From positions 1 to 49,657 of the forward strand of contig JANXMB010000038.1 of assembly GCA_025354865.1 (NCBI GenBank): DNA of 49,657 bases, in the 5' to 3' direction. Shown piece by piece: positions 34,745 through 44,316 of this stretch (positions are counted from its first letter, which is position 1; each line of letters starts with the position of its first letter). The DNA comes from Acetobacteraceae bacterium (lineage in GTDB: Bacteria > Pseudomonadota > Alphaproteobacteria > Acetobacterales > Acetobacteraceae). Made by a program: the position numbers and the translations under genes. The notes beneath the pieces were generated by a model. The model was not told where the DNA came from and ran no database searches. It saw nothing but the letters and a program-made list of their open reading frames with translations.

Positions 34745-36155
34745 TACCGAGGAAATCTGGCGCCGGATCGATGCCCACCAGGACGAATTCATCGCCCTGT
34801 CGGATCGCGTCTGGGAAACCCCCGAACTCTGCTACGGCGAATTCCAATCCTGTGCCGAGCACACGGCGATGCTGAAAGCCCAGGGCTTTGCCGTCACCGA
34901 AAACGTCGCCGGCATCCCCACCGCCGTGATGGGCGAATCCGGCGAAGACGGTCCGGTGATCGCCATCCTCGGCGAATACGACGCGCTGCCCGGACTGTCG
35001 CAGGAAGCCGGTGTCGCCGAACAACGCCCCCTTCCCGGCCCCGGTTACGGCCACGGATGCGGCCACAATCTTCTCGGCTCGGCGTCCCTGCTGGCCGCCA
35101 CAGCAATCAAGGAATACCTCGCCGAGAACGGGCTGAAAGGCCGCGTCCGCTACTACGGCTGCCCGGCCGAGGAAGGCGGCGCCGCAAAAGGCTTCATGGT
35201 CCGCGCCGGTGTCTTCGACGACGTGGATATCGCGATTTCCTGGCATCCGTCGTCGTTCTCCGGCGTGTGGGAACCGGCGTCGCTGGCCAACACCCGCATC
35301 GATTTTTCGTTCACCGGGCGCGCCTCGCATGCCGCCGCCTCACCGCATCTGGGACGGAGCGCGCTGGACGCGGTGGAACTCATGAGCGTCGGCGTCAACT
35401 ACATGCGCGAGCACATGCCGTCCGACGCCCGTGTGCACGCCGCCATTCTGGACGCCGGCGGCATCGCGCCCAACGTCGTGCAGGCCTTCGCCAAGGTGCG
35501 GTACCTCATCCGGGCGCGGAATCTGCCGGAACTGAACCAATTGATCGGCCGGGTCAAAAAAATCGCCGAGGGCGCGGCCCTGATGACCGAAACCGCCGTG
35601 GCGATGAAAACCATCAGCGCCGTGTCCAACCTGCTTGGCAACACCCCGCTGGAGAAGGCGCTGCACGACAACCTGTCCCGCCTCGGCCCGCCGCCCTACG
35701 ACGATCTGGACCGCGCCCGCGCCACCGAGTTCCAGGCGACCCTGTCGGAGGAAGACATCGAAAGCTCCTACCGCCGTGCCGGCATGCCGTACAAGCCCGG
35801 CACGACGCTGTGCAACGAGATCGTGCCACTGGACGCCAAAACCGCCCCCATGATGGGTTCGACCGACGTGGGCGACGTCAGTTGGGCCGTGCCGACCGTG
35901 CAAGCACGCGGCTCGGTTTACGCCATCGGCACACCGGGGCATTCCTGGCAGCTCACGGCGCAAGGCAAACTGCCGGCGGCCCATAAGGGCATGGTGCATG
36001 TCGCCAAAGTGATGGCCGGCACCGCGCTCGACGTTCTCCACGACGAAACGCTGCTGGCCCGAGCCAAAGCGGACCATCAAGCTCGGGTGACCCGCACGCC
36101 GTACGTGTGTCCGATTCCGGACGACGTGGAGCCGCCGATTCAAATGTCGGCCTGA
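34737..36155 (+). CDS. abgB: M20 family amidohydrolase, AbgB-like
   Basis: A 472-residue M20D-type amidohydrolase closest to the B subunit of p-aminobenzoyl-glutamate hydrolase. The first metal-site block reads GYGHGCGHNLLG, with the nucleophilic CPAEEGGAAKGFM segment next, the lid-domain GRASHAAASPHLGRSALDAVELM, and GSTDVGDVSWAVPT with the last ligands near the C-terminus. It cleaves folate-catabolite or N-acyl amide bonds. No AbgA partner is present, so it may act as a homodimer on another amide. It overlaps tag by 8 bp, an odd functional pairing. Confidence 0.88.
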   Translation: MRNTEEIWRRIDAHQDEFIALSDRVWETPELCYGEFQSCAEHTAMLKAQGFAVTENVAGIPTAVMGESGEDGPVIAILGEYDALPGLSQEAGVAEQRPLPGPGYGHGCGHNLLGSASLLAATAIKEYLAENGLKGRVRYYGCPAEEGGAAKGFMVRAGVFDDVDIAISWHPSSFSGVWEPASLANTRIDFSFTGRASHAAASPHLGRSALDAVELMSVGVNYMREHMPSDARVHAAILDAGGIAPNVVQAFAKVRYLIRARNLPELNQLIGRVKKIAEGAALMTETAVAMKTISAVSNLLGNTPLEKALHDNLSRLGPPPYDDLDRARATEFQATLSEEDIESSYRRAGMPYKPGTTLCNEIVPLDAKTAPMMGSTDVGDVSWAVPTVQARGSVYAIGTPGHSWQLTAQGKLPAAHKGMVHVAKVMAGTALDVLHDETLLARAKADHQARVTRTPYVCPIPDDVEPPIQMSA

Positions 36156-36224
36156 CGGGGGCGGCGCTCGAACAGACAATCGCAGGACGCCGGGTGCTTT
36201 CTATTGCGCCCGGCGCGTTCCGGC

Positions 36225-36863
36225 TCAGGCGCGCCGCAACACGAACAAACCTTGTTCCCCGAACAGGTTCGCCAACCTTGGGAACCGCCGCCAGGGCGCG
36301 CGTTGGCCGGCATCGTCCACCGCCAGCCAAGTTTCCACCACATAACCTTCGGCCGCGCACAGGTCGAAAAAATCCCGGATCGTGCAGGGGTGGATATTGG
36401 GCGTCTCGTGCCACGGGCGGGACCAGGTGGACGTCATCGGCATACGCCCGGTGCTCAGCAACTGCCAGCGCACCAGCCAGTGGCCGAAATTGGGGAAGCT
36501 GACGACCGCGCGGGTGCCGATCCGCAACATCTGGCGCAACACGGCGCGCGGCTGCTCCACCGCCTGCAACGTACGCGACAGCACCACGTAATCGAACGCT
36601 GCATCGGGATAATGCGCCAGATCGGTATCGGCATCGCCGTGCATCACCGGCAGGCCGTGCGCGACGGCGTGGGTGACCTCTGCCATGTCGATCTCGATGC
36701 CGCGGGCGTCGCAACCTTTTTCGTGAAACAGCTTATCGATGAGGGAGCCGTCGCCGCACCCGATATCCAGCACTCGTGATCCGGGAGCGATCGTCCGCGC
36801 GATCAGCTCCAGGTCCAGCCGCATATTCTTGGCAACGAAGCGAACGGGGTCTGGGGCGTTCAT
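36225..36863 (-). CDS. metW: Methionine biosynthesis protein MetW
   Basis: A 212-residue class I methyltransferase-fold protein. The SAM-binding motif VLDIGCGDGSLIDKLF is near 31-46 and the conserved YVVLSRTLQAVEQP and SFPNFGHWLVRW blocks follow. It works with MetX in homoserine acylation; recent family work shows that MetX and MetW form a complex in some bacteria. It lies 101 bp after metX on the same strand. Length is normal. Confidence 0.94.
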   Translation of the reverse strand: MNAPDPVRFVAKNMRLDLELIARTIAPGSRVLDIGCGDGSLIDKLFHEKGCDARGIEIDMAEVTHAVAHGLPVMHGDADTDLAHYPDAAFDYVVLSRTLQAVEQPRAVLRQMLRIGTRAVVSFPNFGHWLVRWQLLSTGRMPMTSTWSRPWHETPNIHPCTIRDFFDLCAAEGYVVETWLAVDDAGQRAPWRRFPRLANLFGEQGLFVLRRA

Positions 36864-36964
36864 CGGGTTCCCGGGATGGTCGTGGTGCCGCTGGCGCGAC
36901 GGCGCGGCTGTATCATGCTAGCCAGATTCGACCGAATCGGGAACTGCGTCGCCGGGCAAAGGCC

Positions 36965-38128
36965 TTATCCGACCGGCAAGCCCGCATGCACCGCGCAGCC
37001 GCGTAGGAACCCGGCCAAGGTCCGATGGAAGTCCGGCTCATCGAGCAAAAACGCATCGTGCCCCTTGTCCGTGGGGAATTCCACGAACGAGACATTCGCC
37101 CCGGCCCGGTTCAACGCCCGGGCGATCGACCGGCTCTCGGCCGTCGGGTAGAGCCAATCCGATGAGAACGAGGCCAACAGGAACCGCGTGCCGGTCCCCC
37201 GAAACGCGTCCGCCAGATCGCCGCCGTAATCCGCCGCCAGATCGAAATAATCGCAGGCGCGGGTGATGGTCAGGTAGGCGTTGGCGTCGAACCGTTGCAC
37301 GAAGGTGCTGCCCTGATGGCGCAAATAGCTCTCGACCTCGAACATTTCGCCGAACAGGTTCAGCACCTCGGCGCTATCTTTGCGGGCGCTTTGCAGCCGG
37401 CGGCCGAATTTTCGGGTCAGCGCTTCTTCGGACAAATAGGTGATGTGGGCGCACATCCGCGCAACGGCCAAACCCCGAGCGGGGATACGGGCGTCGCGCC
37501 AGTATTGACCGTTGTTCCAGTTCGGATCGGCGAAGATCGCCTGCCGCCCGACCTCGTTGAATGCGATATTCTGCGCCGAGTGATAAGCGGCGGTCGCGAT
37601 CGGCAAGGCGGCAAACACCGAATCCGGGTACGACGCGGCCCATTGCAGCACCTGCATCCCGCCCATCGACCCGCCGATAACCGCGAACAGCCGCCCAATG
37701 CCCAAATGGTCGATCAACTGCTTCTGCGCTCGGACCATGTCGCGAATGGTCACCGGAGGGAAATCGGTGCCCCACGGCTCCCCCGAACCGTCGTCCTTGA
37801 TCGTGCGGGCGCCCGTGCTGCCCATGCAGCCGCCCAGGACATTCACGCCGATGACGAAAAATCGGTCGGTGTCTACCGGCCGCCCCGGCCCAACCACTTG
37901 ATCCCACCAACCGGATTTGCCGGTCACCGGGCTGGTCTCGGCAACGTATTGGTCCCCCGTCAGGGCATGGCAGACCAGCACCGCGTTCGTTCGCTCGCTG
38001 TTCAACGTCCCGTAGGTGCGGAACGCCACGGTGTGGCCGGGCAGCGTTATGCCGCAGTCCAGCACGAACCCCTCGTCGAAGCGGACGTGGGTATGTTCAA
38101 CGTCGGTAAGGGCGGTCCGCTGATCCAT
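36965..38128 (-). CDS. metX: Homoserine O-acyltransferase MetX
   Basis: A 387-residue alpha/beta hydrolase-fold acyltransferase. The nucleophile elbow [13 protein letters not shown] and the catalytic Asp and His in SSDWLYP and GHDAFLLD are all present, as are HALTGDQYV and [16 protein letters not shown]. It makes O-acetyl- or O-succinyl-homoserine for methionine. ATG at 38128 was chosen; a TTG at 38182 would add 18 residues without homology. Both have weak ribosome binding sites. It diverges from the chorismate mutase gene at 38239. Confidence 0.93.
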   Translation of the reverse strand: MDQRTALTDVEHTHVRFDEGFVLDCGITLPGHTVAFRTYGTLNSERTNAVLVCHALTGDQYVAETSPVTGKSGWWDQVVGPGRPVDTDRFFVIGVNVLGGCMGSTGARTIKDDGSGEPWGTDFPPVTIRDMVRAQKQLIDHLGIGRLFAVIGGSMGGMQVLQWAASYPDSVFAALPIATAAYHSAQNIAFNEVGRQAIFADPNWNNGQYWRDARIPARGLAVARMCAHITYLSEEALTRKFGRRLQSARKDSAEVLNLFGEMFEVESYLRHQGSTFVQRFDANAYLTITRACDYFDLAADYGGDLADAFRGTGTRFLLASFSSDWLYPTAESRSIARALNRAGANVSFVEFPTDKGHDAFLLDEPDFHRTLAGFLRGCAVHAGLPVG

Positions 38129-38238
38129 GACGTTGTTTGCATAGGACGTGAACAATCGCCTCGCAACCTCGGATGCGCGCAAGGGTTCCCAGCGGGGCGC
38201 GCATCCGCTATTGGGGCCGACTTTGAACGGTCGGACAG

Positions 38239-39144
38239 ATGCCCAATTCTACCCCCGATATCGACGCTACCGGCACCGAAGCCCCCCTTGGGGAGGACGA
38301 CTGGCGATCGCAGTCCAAACCGGACCTTTCGGCCCTGCGCGCCGAACTGGACCGCATCGACAATACCATCCAGGCCTTGCTGATCGAGCGCGCTTGCATC
38401 GTCGAAAAAGTCGCACAGTCCGGGAAACCGGCGGCGTTCCGCCCCGGACGAGAAGCCGACATCGTGCGCCGGCTGGTCGATCGGCACACCGGCCGCCTGC
38501 CGGCACAGACGCTCTTTCGCATGTGGCGGGAATTGCTGGCCGGCACCACCGGCATGCAGTCCAAAATTACCGTCGCCGTGTGCGAAACCGGCACGGGCGC
38601 CGTGCTGACCCAGTTGGCGCGGGAACACTTCGGCACCGCCACCGCCCTGCGCGCCTACAGCAGCCCCGCACAAGCATTGAACGAGGTATCGTCGGGCAAT
38701 GCCACTGTCGCGATCCTGCCGGTGCCGAGCGAAGCGGATAGCCCGCGCGACGATTGGTGGGTCACGCTGGCCAACCGCACACCGCGGCTGCATGTCATCG
38801 CCCGCCTGCCGTTCTGGACGGTTCGGAGCGAAGGCGCGCCCGCCGCGCAAGCTTTGGTCGTCGGCACCGCCGCGCCGGATCGCAGCGCCGCCGATCGGTC
38901 CTATCTGGTGGTCGAACTCGACAACGATGTCAGCCGCGATCGCCTTTCCCAGAGTATGGTGGGCGCCGGCATCAACCCAGGGCCCATCCTGCTGCGTCGC
39001 ACCGCCGGCACCGCCAGCGCCTTGATTGAGGTCGCGGGCTACCTGACCGACGACGACGCGCGTCTGACGACCCTTGGCAACACCGCGCGCCGGCCAGCGG
39101 TCCTGGGCGCTTACGCGGAACCGCTTCCGGGAGAAATGACATGA
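38239..39144 (+). CDS. Chorismate mutase with degenerate prephenate-dehydratase-like domain
   Basis: A 301-residue protein. Residues ~27-108 are an AroQ-type chorismate mutase with [33 protein letters not shown] and EADIVRRLV; the catalytic Arg, Lys and Glu positions look intact. Residues ~110-300 resemble the periplasmic-binding fold of prephenate dehydratase ([21 protein letters not shown]), but the essential Thr-Arg-Phe motif and the usual ENS segment are absent, and no ACT domain is seen. So mutase activity is likely but dehydratase activity is not. It is coupled to hisC by an ATGA overlap. Confidence 0.85.
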   Translation: MPNSTPDIDATGTEAPLGEDDWRSQSKPDLSALRAELDRIDNTIQALLIERACIVEKVAQSGKPAAFRPGREADIVRRLVDRHTGRLPAQTLFRMWRELLAGTTGMQSKITVAVCETGTGAVLTQLAREHFGTATALRAYSSPAQALNEVSSGNATVAILPVPSEADSPRDDWWVTLANRTPRLHVIARLPFWTVRSEGAPAAQALVVGTAAPDRSAADRSYLVVELDNDVSRDRLSQSMVGAGINPGPILLRRTAGTASALIEVAGYLTDDDARLTTLGNTARRPAVLGAYAEPLPGEMT

Positions 39145-40229
39145 CTGCCGCGCCCAGTCCTCGGCCGGAGATCCTTGGGATTCATCCCTATGTGGCGGGC
39201 GAATCCACCGTCGCCGGGGTCAATCGGACGATCAAATTATCCTCGAACGAGGGGGCATTCGGCGTGCCCCCAGGCGCCAAAATGGCGATCGCCGCCGTCA
39301 CCGACGAAGTCTTTCGCTATCCCGACGGCGCAACCCCCACCCTGCGGGAAGCCTTGGGCAAGCGATGGGGCCTGGATCCGGCGCGCATCGTCTGCGGCGC
39401 GGGGTCGGACGATCTGATTTACCAGTTCTGCCTCGCCTATGGCGGTCCCGGGCGGGAAATTGTCATGTCCGCCCACGGCTTCACCATCTACAACATCGCC
39501 GGCACCTACGCCGGCAGCAAGGTCGTGAAAGTGCCGGAGCGCGATATGTGCGCCGACCTCGACGCCATGTTGGCTGCGGTCTCGGCCGCAACGCGGTTGG
39601 TGTTTATCGCCAATCCCAACAATCCCACGGGGTCGATCGTCGGGACCGAGGCCCTGGCCCGCTTCCGTGCTCGGCTGCCCGCGCATGTGCTGCTGGTCAT
39701 CGATTCGGCCTATGCCGAGTATGTGACGCATGCCGATTACGACGCCGGTATCGCCCTGGTGAACGCCACCGACAACACGGTCATGACCCGCACCTTCTCC
39801 AAGGTTTTCGGGCTGGGCGGGATGCGCATCGGCTGGTGCTACGCGCCACCGGCTGTTGTCGATGTGCTCAACCGGGTGCGTGGTCCGTTCAATGTCTCGG
39901 TCGCCGCGCAGGCAGCGGCGGTGGCGGCGCTGGCCGAGCCGGGCTGGGTGGAAATGGGCAAGGCCCACAACACGAAATATCGCCAGGTGCTGACCGATGG
40001 GCTGCGTGCGGCCGGCATCGTCGTGTGGCCCAGCGAGGGGAACTTCGTCATGGCCGATTTCGGCACCGAAAACCGAGCCAATGCCGCCGATGCGTTCTTG
40101 CGGGGGAGGGGCATTATCGTGCGCAAGATCGGCGGTTACGGCCTGCCGCACTGCTTGCGCATTACCGTCGGACCCACCGAAGATGTCGCGGCAGTCGTCG
40201 ATGGCTTGACCGCGTTCGTGCAATCGTGA
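39141..40229 (+). CDS. hisC: Histidinol-phosphate/aromatic aminotransferase
   Basis: A 362-residue fold-type I aminotransferase. [15 protein letters not shown] opens the domain, with PNNPTGS near 155-161 and the PLP lysine in [17 protein letters not shown]. The family converts histidinol phosphate, but this copy sits in an aromatic operon between chorismate mutase and tyrA, so phenylpyruvate/hydroxyphenylpyruvate or arogenate chemistry is likely also served. Starts ATG 39141 inside the upstream stop; its own stop overlaps tyrA. Confidence 0.92.
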   Translation: MTAAPSPRPEILGIHPYVAGESTVAGVNRTIKLSSNEGAFGVPPGAKMAIAAVTDEVFRYPDGATPTLREALGKRWGLDPARIVCGAGSDDLIYQFCLAYGGPGREIVMSAHGFTIYNIAGTYAGSKVVKVPERDMCADLDAMLAAVSAATRLVFIANPNNPTGSIVGTEALARFRARLPAHVLLVIDSAYAEYVTHADYDAGIALVNATDNTVMTRTFSKVFGLGGMRIGWCYAPPAVVDVLNRVRGPFNVSVAAQAAAVAALAEPGWVEMGKAHNTKYRQVLTDGLRAAGIVVWPSEGNFVMADFGTENRANAADAFLRGRGIIVRKIGGYGLPHCLRITVGPTEDVAAVVDGLTAFVQS

Positions 40230-41113
40230 CCGCCCCTCTGTTCAAGCGGATCGCCTTTCTGGGCATCGGGCTCATCGGATCCTCCGTCGCGCGCATCGCC
40301 CGGGAACGCGGCGACATCGCCGCCGAAATCGTCGTCAACGCTCGGACCCAGCAGACACTCGACCGCGTCATGGCGCTCGGTTTTGCGGATCGGGTCGAAT
40401 TGGATCCCGCCGAGGCGGTGAAAGACGCGGATTGCGTCATGCTCTGCGCGCCCGTCGGCGCTTTCGCGGCATTGGCCGAACGGATCGCGCCGTTTCTAGC
40501 GCCCGGCGCGGTGCTGACGGATGTGGGATCGACCAAACAATCCGTCATTCGCGACATCGGCCCGCTGGTGCCGGCCGGGGTTCATTTCGTGCCGGCCCAT
40601 CCGGTGGCCGGCACAGAATACTCGGGTCCGGATGCCGGATTCACGACACTGTTCGAAGGCCGTTGGACCCTGTTGACCCCACCGCCGGGCACGGATGAGG
40701 ACGCGATCGAGAAGGTCGCTGAACTATGGCGCCGGTGCGGTTCCATGGTGGAACGGATGGAACCGGGTCACCATGACCGCGTGTTGGCCATCGTTTCGCA
40801 CCTACCGCATTTGATCGCATTCACCATTTGCGGCACCGCCGACGATCTGGCCGATGAGAGCCGGCAGGAAGTGGTGAATTTCGCCGCATCCGGCTTCCGG
40901 GATTTCACCCGCATCGCGGCGTCCGATCCGGTGATGTGGCGCGATATCTTCCTGAACAACCGGGAAGCCGTGCTTGAAATGCTGCAGCGTTTCATGGAAG
41001 ACGCGCAAGCCATGGCGCGTGCCATTCGTTGGGGCGACGCCGCTTACATCGAAGACAAGGTGGAGCGGGGCCGGAAAATCCGGCGGAGCCTGATCGCCAC
41101 CAAACAAGCTTAA
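40226..41113 (+). CDS. tyrA: Prephenate/arogenate dehydrogenase
   Basis: A 295-residue TyrA. The Rossmann motif [19 protein letters not shown] opens the protein, with [26 protein letters not shown] and the catalytic-His region [17 protein letters not shown] following. It forms 4-hydroxyphenylpyruvate or tyrosine by oxidative decarboxylation. The start is GTG at 40226, overlapping the hisC stop (GTGA). Longer in-frame extensions into hisC are shadows. No ACT domain is present, so feedback by tyrosine would need another site. A strong terminator follows at 41212-41246. Confidence 0.93.
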   Translation: MTAPLFKRIAFLGIGLIGSSVARIARERGDIAAEIVVNARTQQTLDRVMALGFADRVELDPAEAVKDADCVMLCAPVGAFAALAERIAPFLAPGAVLTDVGSTKQSVIRDIGPLVPAGVHFVPAHPVAGTEYSGPDAGFTTLFEGRWTLLTPPPGTDEDAIEKVAELWRRCGSMVERMEPGHHDRVLAIVSHLPHLIAFTICGTADDLADESRQEVVNFAASGFRDFTRIAASDPVMWRDIFLNNREAVLEMLQRFMEDAQAMARAIRWGDAAYIEDKVERGRKIRRSLIATKQA

Positions 41114-41211
41114 TCCGTTCGGCACCTCGCCTCGGCGGACTGTGCAGTCCAGCGCTGCATGGTGACGACGGTATCGCGCGCGAGCCACAATCCGCTCGAC
41201 TGCAAACACAA

Positions 41212-41246
41212 AAACCCCCGGACACGCTGGGCGCATCCGGGGGTTT
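41212..41246. terminator. Bidirectional terminator between tyrA and the PEP-CTERM gene
   Basis: AAACCCCCGGA (41212-41222) and TCCGGGGGTTT (41236-41246) pair perfectly over 11 bp. A-rich sequence on the left and T-rich on the right allow it to serve tyrA on plus and the PEP-CTERM gene on minus. Confidence 0.85.
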
Positions 41247-41269
41247 CGGATTGAAAAGATGTGTTGGGT

Positions 41270-42013
41270 TCAGGCTTTGCGGCGACGCGCCAGACCCAGG
41301 CCAAGCAGACCGGCGCCGAGCAACGCGAGGGAAGCGGGCTCCGGCGCTGATTCGTAGGTATAGGTGATCGAGACGTCCGCGCTGGCGTTGGTGGTTTGCC
41401 CGAACGAAAGATTGCCCGACCCGGTGAAGGAGGACAGAAGCCCATCGAGCGTCGTGATGTAGAAGGTCTGATTACCGGCACCGACCCATCCGCCCAGGTT
41501 GCTAAATCCAGCGCCGGCCGTCGTAATCGCCGTAGATGCCGCGCCGGTCGCATTGATGCTGCCCAGATTATAAGTGCCAACGTCAGCGTTGTACGTTGCG
41601 TCGGGCACGGGCAGGACGCCGACCGTATCGGTGACCAACCGGTTCGCGAAGAAATCGATTGCGGCCGGCGTACCGTTATCCGACGGGTTGACCAAGATGA
41701 CAAAAAGCTCCCCAACCGACCCCGTCGTGATCACGGTGCCATTGATGACGGTCAAGGTGCCAGTGCCGACCACTGTCGCGGACAATGAAATGTCGACCTT
41801 TGTCAGCATCTGACCGGCCAAATTGAACAGCGGAATCGACACCTGGCCCAACGTGTTGGACGAACCGATCCAGTCGGTGGACTTAGAGGCCTGCGTGTCC
41901 GTGTAGGTGACGGTGCCTGCGTGCACGGCGGTCGCATTTGCTGCAACCAGCAAAGCTGCACCGATTGCTAATCCACCAAAGCTCTTGACGTTGATCATTT
42001 CCATAACTTTCAT
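41270..42013 (-). CDS. PEP-CTERM sorting-domain surface protein, choice-of-anchor type
   Basis: A 247-residue exported protein. The N-terminal signal peptide (GGLAIGAALLVAANATAVHA) is cleaved near residue 32. The C-terminus APEPASLALLGAGLLGLGLARRRKA is a textbook PEP-CTERM signal: PEP, hydrophobic helix, Arg-rich tail, recognised by exosortase EpsH. The middle is beta-rich and Ser/Thr/Gly-rich. Exosortase is not in the window. Start choice among Met 1, 4 and 6 (42013, 42004, 41998) is uncertain. A consensus sigma-54 promoter lies 24-41 bp upstream. It follows the M50-fusion gene by 170 bp on the same strand. Confidence 0.92.
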   Translation of the reverse strand: MKVMEMINVKSFGGLAIGAALLVAANATAVHAGTVTYTDTQASKSTDWIGSSNTLGQVSIPLFNLAGQMLTKVDISLSATVVGTGTLTVINGTVITTGSVGELFVILVNPSDNGTPAAIDFFANRLVTDTVGVLPVPDATYNADVGTYNLGSINATGAASTAITTAGAGFSNLGGWVGAGNQTFYITTLDGLLSSFTGSGNLSFGQTTNASADVSITYTYESAPEPASLALLGAGLLGLGLARRRKA

Positions 42014-42036
42014 CGAATTTCAATCCGATCTTTCAT

Positions 42037-42054
42037 AAGCAAAACCCGTGCCAA
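42037..42054 (-). promoter_or_regulatory. Sigma-54 promoter of the PEP-CTERM gene
   Basis: Read on the minus strand, TTGGCACGGGTTTTGCTT matches the sigma-54 consensus (YTGGCACG-R-N3-TTGCW) at every position, with GG at -24 and GC at -12. The predicted start site is near 42027, giving a short leader before ATG 42013. Confidence 0.85.
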
Positions 42055-42183
42055 TCTGTGATATTGTTATTTTTCAATGACTTATAACCACCTTGAACGC
42101 TCCTTTATCGAAACGGTGTAAAATTCCCCGACTCTCTCTATGGGCCGGCCGGTCGAAACCCGAACATGACTCAGCGGCCTGAA

Positions 42184-44316
42184 TCAAAGATCCGCCTCTC
42201 GAATAACGATCGCCGCGACGCGCCGGTACAGACGCAAGGCAATACTTTCGCGATCCGCCGCGATCCATACCGACCCCTGCAACCGTCGCACCGGCGCCGA
42301 ACCCTCGGCTTCGACCGCAAGGACCGTCGGATATACGGCATCGGCCGGCACGATCTTCCCGGCCGCATCTTTCCGGGTCGGCAGCGCCCCGCCGTAGACC
42401 GATGCCAGTTCCGCGGTCTCCAGCGTGCGAACCGACGCGGGGGAGACCGACACAACCCGCAGTTTTATCGGCTCTTCGCCGTTGGCCGGATAAAACAGCC
42501 CGGTTGCGCCGGGATGCACACGGGCGACATCGGCCTCCGGCACATAGGCCTCGACGATCGTGCGGTCGCCGGCAATCAGACGGCCCAGCGCCTCCCGCCG
42601 GGGGAGCCACTCGCCCGGCCGCAGCGACCGGGGCAGGTCGCGCATCGCGCCGGCGAAAGGCGCCCGCACCGCCAGGGCTTCCGACTGCGCTTCCAACGAT
42701 CGTTGCTCAGCCAATGCACGCAGCAATTCTTGCCAACTTTGTTCGAGCGTCGCCGCATTGTCGGGATCGAATGCCAATCCCTCGATCCGAGCACCCTGCG
42801 CCCGAATGGCGGCCCGCACGGCGAGCAGACGCGCGTCCAGCGACGGCGAATCGAGCAAAAAGATCGTCTGCCCCTCCGCCACGCGGGCGCCTTCGTCGAC
42901 TTTAGAGACGAGTCGGCCGGGTTCGTCGGTGTAGATCGTCGCCTCGCGTTCCGCTCGCAGCAGCCCGATCGCATCCACATGGCCCTGCCACGGCACCAGC
43001 AGGGCCGCGACCGCAGCAACCGTCGCCAGCCCGGTCGCCGCAGCGCGCGCGGTCAATGCCCGACGGCGCAACAAGCGGGACCAAACCCTGAATTCGGCGA
43101 AAAGCGGGCGCAGCACGAACCACCAGACCTCGATCCCCATTAGGAACAAGCCGAGCATTTTGAAGGTGAGGTGGTAGACCAGTGCGGCGATGCCGACGAA
43201 CAGGAAGAACCGGTAGGTCATCGCACACAGCGCGTACGCCAGCACCGCGCGCCGGATTTCCGGGCGGAATACCTCGGGCGGGGGTTCGCGCAGGCCGAAA
43301 AGTTGCTCCCGCAGCCACCACCGTGCATACGCAAACCCGCGTTCCTGCAAGTTCGGCAGATCGAGGAAATCCGACAACAAGTAGTATCCGTCGAACCGCA
43401 TCAACGGATTGCAGTTGACCGCGACCGTCACCAACCACGTGGAACTGGACAACAGAAACGCGGCGGTGCGCAGCGGCCCATCGGACAGCACCACCCAGGC
43501 GAGAGTGGCAAAAACCGCCAGCACGCACTCGGACGCCATGCCGGCCGCGTCGATCGCCATGCGCTGCCGCCGATCCGTCAACCGCCACGCGTCGGTCGTA
43601 TCGGTCCAAAGAATCGGCCACAGCACCATCAGGCCCAATCCCATCGCCGGCACGCGACAACCGAAATGCCGGGCGGTCAGTCCGTGCCCGAATTCGTGCA
43701 CCACCTTGGCACCCGCGAGCCCCAGTCCGACCAACACCATGCCATCCAACGAAAACAGCTCCAGCAGCCCGTGCCAATAGGCATCCCATTGCCGGCCGAC
43801 CAGATGCAAGGCGAGCACGGCGAGCATGGCAATCCCGACCGCGAAACCCCGCGTGTAAACCCAACCCAGATAGCGCAAGGCGGCCCGCAACAGCCGATCC
43901 GGGTTCAGTAGCCTGATCCGCAGGAACAAATAGTTCTTCAAAAGCCACGACCAGGCCGAAATCCGCCGCCCCGCCAGTTCCGCCGTCAGCCGCGCGGTGC
44001 CCTCCGCACCGTCGGGAGCCAGCAAGCCCGTGGCACCGAGGAACCGGTACGTCGCGACGACATCGGCCTCGGTCGCCTGGATCGTGGTTTCGTCGATGAC
44101 CGATTGCACGACCGCGTCGCTCCGCCGCAGCGACCAACGCGACAGGATTTCGAATTCCAGCCATCCGATGCGAAAAAAGCGATGGCGGGCGGGATCGTGG
44201 AGCGTCCATGTCGGCGATCCGTCGGCCGCCGTCGGGCCAGCCAGCAATTTCAAATCTTCCCGCAGCGGCGGGAGCGACGCCACCCGGCCGATCGCGGTAC
44301 TCACAGAGCCAACCAT
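42184..44316 (-). CDS. PqqD-like/M50 zinc protease/HlyD fusion protein
   Basis: A 710-residue membrane protein with three parts. Residues ~15-100 resemble a PqqD-like winged helix (RFFRIGWLEFEILSRW), a fold used to recognise peptides. Residues ~150-415 hold about eight membrane segments with the site-2 protease zinc motif HEFGHG (207-212) and the distal NPLMRFDGYY (303-312). Residues ~430-700 are a HlyD-type barrel-sandwich adaptor (RLVSKVDEGARVAEGQ, ALAVRAPFAG). The family should cut or shepherd a substrate in the membrane and link it to an outer channel. Last gene of the adaptor operon; starts 16 bp inside the preceding gene. Confidence 0.85.
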   Translation of the reverse strand: MVGSVSTAIGRVASLPPLREDLKLLAGPTAADGSPTWTLHDPARHRFFRIGWLEFEILSRWSLRRSDAVVQSVIDETTIQATEADVVATYRFLGATGLLAPDGAEGTARLTAELAGRRISAWSWLLKNYLFLRIRLLNPDRLLRAALRYLGWVYTRGFAVGIAMLAVLALHLVGRQWDAYWHGLLELFSLDGMVLVGLGLAGAKVVHEFGHGLTARHFGCRVPAMGLGLMVLWPILWTDTTDAWRLTDRRQRMAIDAAGMASECVLAVFATLAWVVLSDGPLRTAAFLLSSSTWLVTVAVNCNPLMRFDGYYLLSDFLDLPNLQERGFAYARWWLREQLFGLREPPPEVFRPEIRRAVLAYALCAMTYRFFLFVGIAALVYHLTFKMLGLFLMGIEVWWFVLRPLFAEFRVWSRLLRRRALTARAAATGLATVAAVAALLVPWQGHVDAIGLLRAEREATIYTDEPGRLVSKVDEGARVAEGQTIFLLDSPSLDARLLAVRAAIRAQGARIEGLAFDPDNAATLEQSWQELLRALAEQRSLEAQSEALAVRAPFAGAMRDLPRSLRPGEWLPRREALGRLIAGDRTIVEAYVPEADVARVHPGATGLFYPANGEEPIKLRVVSVSPASVRTLETAELASVYGGALPTRKDAAGKIVPADAVYPTVLAVEAEGSAPVRRLQGSVWIAADRESIALRLYRRVAAIVIREADL

